Below, piece after piece: positions 14,782 through 17,916 of a stretch of DNA of 17,916 nt (its first letter is position 1; each line of letters begins with the position of its first letter). The stretch comes from an uncultured Propionivibrio sp. (lineage in GTDB: Bacteria > Pseudomonadota > Gammaproteobacteria > Burkholderiales > Rhodocyclaceae). The stretch covers positions 1-17,916 of the forward strand of contig CALAIL010000030.1 in the NCBI GenBank assembly GCA_937923255.1. The letters are read 5' to 3'. The translations under genes and the position numbers were made by a program. The notes under the pieces are model-generated. The model saw nothing but the letters and a program-made list of their open reading frames with translations. It did no database searches and had not been told where the DNA came from.

Positions 14782-17580
14782 TCAGGCGTCGAAAACAGCA
14801 GACCACAATGCCCGTATCGCCTCGATTTGATGGATGTGCGCCTCGCGCTCAACCCGATTGCTGGTGATGCCGTCGAGCCGAAGATGGTGCTGGATGCGGC
14901 GGTACTCGCGATAAGCGGCGCGCGCCGGGGCGCTTAAGTTTTCCGGAATCAGGCCGAGTTCGGCGGCGATGCCGAGCAGCGCGATGTTGCCGAGATTGCC
15001 GCAGAGTGGCTCGTACCGATGCGCGTGGCCGAGCACGAGATACTGGACGGTGAATTCAACATCGACGAGGCCGCCGGCGTCGCGCTTGAAATCGAAAAAG
15101 GCCTCGCTGTGCGAGGCGTGCGCGTCATGGATGCGCTGGCGCATGGCGAGTACGTCATCTTTCAGCTTCGCCAGATCGCGCGGCCGGCGCAGGACGTCGG
15201 TGCGCAGGGCTTCAAAACGCGCGCCCAGCGCCGCGTCGCCGGCGCAAAACCGCGCACGGGTCAGGGCTTGGTGCTCAAACGTCCAGGCTTTTTCAAGCTG
15301 GTAGTCGCGGAAGGCCTCGATCGGATTGACGAGCATGCCGGCATCGCCGTTCGGGCGCAGGCGGTAATCGACATCGAATAACTGTCCGGCCGGCGTCTGC
15401 GCCGACAGCCAGTTGCTAAGGCGCTGGCCGAGGCGAGCGTACAGTTCGCCGGCGCCCGGTTCCGGGTCGTCGTGCAGCAGCACCAGATCGAGGTCGGAAC
15501 CGTAGCCCAGCTCCTTGCCGCCGAGCTTGCCGTAGGCGATGACGGCCAGGCGCGGCGCGGCCAGTTGCTGCGGGTGGCGGCCGCGCAATTTTTCCCAGCA
15601 TAAATCCAGCGCCGTTTGTACGATGATGTCGGCCAGTTCGGTCAAATGGTCGGCCAGCTGTTCGACGGTGTGCAGGCCGGCAATATCCTGCGCCAGCAGG
15701 CGGAAAACCTGGGCGTGGTGTTCTTCGCGCAAAATGTCCATCTCGCGTTCGGCGTCTCCGTCAGCCTCGGCCAGCCGCTGCGCCATCCGCTGGCGGAAGG
15801 CCGGCCAGTCGATGGCGGTTTCGTAGAGGTGCGGATCGAGGATTTCGTCGAGCAGAATCGGATGGCGCGTCAGATAAGTGGCCGCCCAGGCCGAACTGCC
15901 GATAATTTCCGCCAGCTTGCGCAGGGCTTGCGGGTACTCCTGCAAGAGGGCGAGATAGGCGCCGCGCCGGCTGATCGTTTCAAAAAAATCGAGTCCGCGC
16001 TGCCAGGTGGCGTCCGGCGTGCGGGTCGCCGCCGAAACTTCGATCAGGCGCGGGCCGAGCGCATCTAGTCGTTCCCGTCCGGGGGTTAGCAACTGCTGGT
16101 ATTTGGTGCTCTTGCGGAAGGCGTGCAAGCGTTCGAGCATTTCTTTGGGGTGCCGGAAGCCCAGCGTCGAGGCCGATTCCAGCGCATCGTCACCGTCGAT
16201 CTGCTCCCGCCAGAGGCCGTCCAGCGGATGGGCGTCTTCCACGGAATCGGAAAAGACGCCGCTGAAATGACGGGCGACCCGCGCCCGCTGCCTTTCCAGC
16301 TCAGCGGCAAATTCCATCCAGCTGGAAAAGCCCATCGAATGGGCGATCTGCGCGCGCTCCGCATCGCCGGTCGGCAGCCGGTGGGTCTGCTCATCGTTGA
16401 CGTACTGCAGGCGGTGTTCGAGGCGGCGTAGAAATGCATAGGCGGCGAGCAGTTCGTTGCCGCCCTCCGGACTCAGCAGGCAGCGTTCGATGAGCCGCGC
16501 CAGCACGGTGAGCGTCGGGCGGACTTGCAGGGCGCCGTCGCGCCCGCCGCGGATGAGCTGGAACACCTGGGCGATGAATTCGATTTCACGGATGCCGCCC
16601 GGTCCGAGCTTGATGTGGTCGGCCCGATCCTTGCGCACCACCTCGCGGCGAATCTGCGCGTGCAGGTCGCGCATGGCGTTGATCGCGCCGAAATCCAGAT
16701 ACTTGCGGTAAATGAACGGGCGGACGATTTTCTCCAGCATCTCCGTCCAGTGCGGCTGGTGGTTTTCGCCCGTATTCAGGATGCGCGCCCGGATCCAGGC
16801 ATAACGCTCCCATTCGCGTCCCTGGGTGATCAGATAGTTTTCGAGCGAGACGAATGAACAAACCAGCGGGCCGGCATCGCCATTCGGGCGCAGACGCATA
16901 TCGACGCGGAAAACGCGGCCATCGCCGGTAATTTCGTCGAGCATCGCAATCAGACGCTTGCCGAGGCGGACGAAAAATTCGTAGGCCTCGATCTTCCGGC
17001 CAGCGCGGCGTTCCTGCCCTTCGCCCGCCGGCGCGCCGGCCGTTTCGCCGTCTTCCGGATAAATGAAGATGAAATCGACGTCGGACGATACGTTGAGTTC
17101 GCGGCCGCCCAGTTTGCCCATGCCGACGACGATCAGGCGCTGCGGCTGGCCTTGCCGGTCAAGCGGCTCGCCGTACTGGCCGGCGAGCTGACGATGCAGA
17201 AAAGCGAGCGCCGTATTCGTCGTCAACTCGGCCAGCTGCGTCATGCTCTCCATGACTTCAGAAAGCGGCGCCAGGCCGCCAAGATCGCGCACGATCAGCG
17301 CCGCCATGACGCGCTGGCGCAGCCCGCGCAAGAGGGCGCGCAGCGCCTCTTCACCCTGTTCGGCAGGCGTGAAATGGGCGTCGAGATAGGCGCGCATTGC
17401 CTGCATATCCACCGGCTGCCGCCAGTGTTCGGCCAGCCAGGCCGCCACGTCGGGGCGGGTATCGAGCAGTTGGCGCAGGTAAAAGCTGTGCGCCAATGCC
17501 GGCTGCCATTCTGCCGGCATGGTTGGCATGGTTGGCGAGGGGGCGGTGTCGGTATCGGACAAGGTCGGGGGCGTGGTCAT
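14782..17580 (-). CDS. glnE: Bifunctional glutamine synthetase adenylyltransferase/adenylyl-removing enzyme
   Basis: GlnE adenylylates and de-adenylylates glutamine synthetase in response to PII and glutamine, setting nitrogen assimilation activity. At 932 residues it is full length (E. coli protein is near 950). It has two nucleotidyltransferase domains. The N-terminal one, normally the adenylyl-removing site, has VVGMGKLGGRELNVSSDVDF with Asp167/Asp169. The C-terminal one, normally the adenylylating site, has AYGKLGGKELGYGSDLDLVL with Asp696/Asp698. Each is followed by its helical regulatory part: the DHIKLGPGGIREIEFIAQVFQL block and RDAGGLVDVEFTVQYLVL. Both active sites look intact. It converges with mscL. 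No Shine-Dalgarno is obvious at the ATG at 17580. Confidence 0.97.
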   Translation of the reverse strand: MTTPPTLSDTDTAPSPTMPTMPAEWQPALAHSFYLRQLLDTRPDVAAWLAEHWRQPVDMQAMRAYLDAHFTPAEQGEEALRALLRGLRQRVMAALIVRDLGGLAPLSEVMESMTQLAELTTNTALAFLHRQLAGQYGEPLDRQGQPQRLIVVGMGKLGGRELNVSSDVDFIFIYPEDGETAGAPAGEGQERRAGRKIEAYEFFVRLGKRLIAMLDEITGDGRVFRVDMRLRPNGDAGPLVCSFVSLENYLITQGREWERYAWIRARILNTGENHQPHWTEMLEKIVRPFIYRKYLDFGAINAMRDLHAQIRREVVRKDRADHIKLGPGGIREIEFIAQVFQLIRGGRDGALQVRPTLTVLARLIERCLLSPEGGNELLAAYAFLRRLEHRLQYVNDEQTHRLPTGDAERAQIAHSMGFSSWMEFAAELERQRARVARHFSGVFSDSVEDAHPLDGLWREQIDGDDALESASTLGFRHPKEMLERLHAFRKSTKYQQLLTPGRERLDALGPRLIEVSAATRTPDATWQRGLDFFETISRRGAYLALLQEYPQALRKLAEIIGSSAWAATYLTRHPILLDEILDPHLYETAIDWPAFRQRMAQRLAEADGDAEREMDILREEHHAQVFRLLAQDIAGLHTVEQLADHLTELADIIVQTALDLCWEKLRGRHPQQLAAPRLAVIAYGKLGGKELGYGSDLDLVLLHDDPEPGAGELYARLGQRLSNWLSAQTPAGQLFDVDYRLRPNGDAGMLVNPIEAFRDYQLEKAWTFEHQALTRARFCAGDAALGARFEALRTDVLRRPRDLAKLKDDVLAMRQRIHDAHASHSEAFFDFKRDAGGLVDVEFTVQYLVLGHAHRYEPLCGNLGNIALLGIAAELGLIPENLSAPARAAYREYRRIQHHLRLDGITSNRVEREAHIHQIEAIRALWSAVFDA

Positions 17581-17595
17581 GGCGGAATGCGCAGC

Positions 17596-17601
17596 ATTGT
17601 A
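17596..17601 (-). promoter_or_regulatory. Possible glnE -10 element
   Basis: On the minus strand TACAAT (five of six to TATAAT) lies 15 bases before the glnE ATG; a poor TTATAA sits 17 bases further up. If used, the leader would be only about 10 bases, so this is weak evidence. Confidence 0.25.
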
Positions 17602-17686
17602 GCGCCGCCGGGAGATCCTTATAAATAGGGCATCTCAGGATGGTATGCCATGAGGTCCTTTATCCACGGCCATCTCCGAGGGGGTT

Positions 17687-17802
17687 GATAGCGGCTTCCT
17701 TTGCCAGAATACGGCGTTGCGGTGTTGACCGGGCCTTGCCGTACTGAATGGTCTGCCTGCGGCTTTACCGCCTTGTCTTTTGGCAAAGTTGAGCCGCTAT
17801 TT
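17687..17802. repeat. MITE-like 116-bp element with imperfect terminal inverted repeats
   Basis: The left end GATAGCGGCTTCCTTTGCCA (17687 on) is, allowing one indel, the reverse complement of the right end TGGCAAAGTTGAGCCGCTAT (17781-17800). Inside, TACGGC and GCCGTA form another inverted pair. The right end recurs at bases 1-26 of the window. No coding capacity inside. Confidence 0.5.
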
Positions 17803-17861
17803 AAGCTTGCGAAGTCCCCTCTAAAATCCGTAAAAACCGTGCAGAAAACATAAAATGCTCG

Positions 17862-17886
17862 GAAGCCCTTTAAACACAAGGGCTTC
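17862..17886. terminator. Perfect 9-bp hairpin near the window end
   Basis: GAAGCCCTT (17862-17870) and AAGGGCTTC (17878-17886) with a seven-base loop TAAACAC. On the minus strand it is followed by GAGCATTTTATG, a poor T run; on the plus strand no T run follows. It may end a minus-strand gene beyond the window. Confidence 0.45.
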
Positions 17887-17916
17887 AGCGCATCAAAAAA
17901 CATAATGACTGCTTCG

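Larger units (their letters stand above)
17581..17916. other. Gene-free repeat region upstream of glnE
   Basis: No confident gene. It carries an inverted repeat GAGAT/ATCTC (17612-17636), a MITE-like element (17687-17802) and a hairpin (17862-17886). A minus-strand frame of 94 residues runs across all three repeats and is best explained as chance. Motifs AGATCCTTATAAATAGGGC and CCTTTATCCACG echo the repeat modules at 100-140 in the other orientation. Confidence 0.6.

Noticed and set aside
17619..17903. 94-residue minus-strand gene at the window end
   Set aside because: It spans a perfect hairpin, the MITE-like element and further repeats, so its reading frame is better explained by the repeats than by a protein.

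Overview
The window reads as chromosomal DNA of a GC-rich betaproteobacterium, most likely of the order Burkholderiales. I infer this from the housekeeping gene order (purM divergent from hda - HAD phosphatase - pcnB - folK, then panB, panC, panD), from the strong GC bias at third codon positions, and from a TctA/TctB membrane pair of the kind common in that order. No species can be named from sequence alone.

Layout. Bases 1-436 are non-coding and packed with mosaic repeats. Bases 437-2996 carry, on the minus strand, panB, panC and panD: three enzymes that make pantothenate from ketoisovalerate and aspartate (only the ketopantoate reductase step is missing here). Bases 3136-6624 carry a tight minus-strand run hda - HAD phosphatase - pcnB - folK, with purM pointing the other way. 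FolK makes a folate precursor, and PanB uses methylene-tetrahydrofolate, so folK beside panB makes metabolic sense. Bases 8091-10256 carry tctB and tctA, the membrane half of a tripartite tricarboxylate-type transporter, with no binding protein gene nearby.

Bases 10257-11413 are the most rearranged part. Two 187-bp direct repeats, each holding three 40-bp tandem units, flank a four-helix membrane protein gene. Just upstream of that gene lies a short remnant of the C-terminus of a class II aldolase. The intact aldolase gene lies about 600 bp further on, also followed by a small membrane protein gene and then a repeat, so the locus looks like an old, decayed duplication of the same module.

Bases 11414-13627 hold a minus-strand operon: mtnA (methylthioribose-1-phosphate isomerase), a fuculose-phosphate-type class II aldolase overlapping it by 4 bp, and a 75-residue leucine-rich membrane protein. 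MtnA plus such an aldolase is the core of the 'DHAP shunt' for 5'-methylthioadenosine or 5'-deoxyadenosine disposal. Bases 13598-14260 are largely non-coding and contain an array of about eight 10-bp units upstream of mscL. mscL ends in a clear intrinsic terminator and converges on glnE, a full-length two-domain glutamine synthetase adenylyltransferase. Bases 17581-17916 are repeat-rich again; a MITE-like 116-bp element there shares its end sequence with the first 26 bases of the window.

The observations most worth a second look are the duplicated aldolase/membrane-protein module between long direct repeats, the mtnA-aldolase-membrane protein operon with its MtnA insertion, the repeat whose 17-bp core is present in both orientations, and the 10-bp-period array before mscL.
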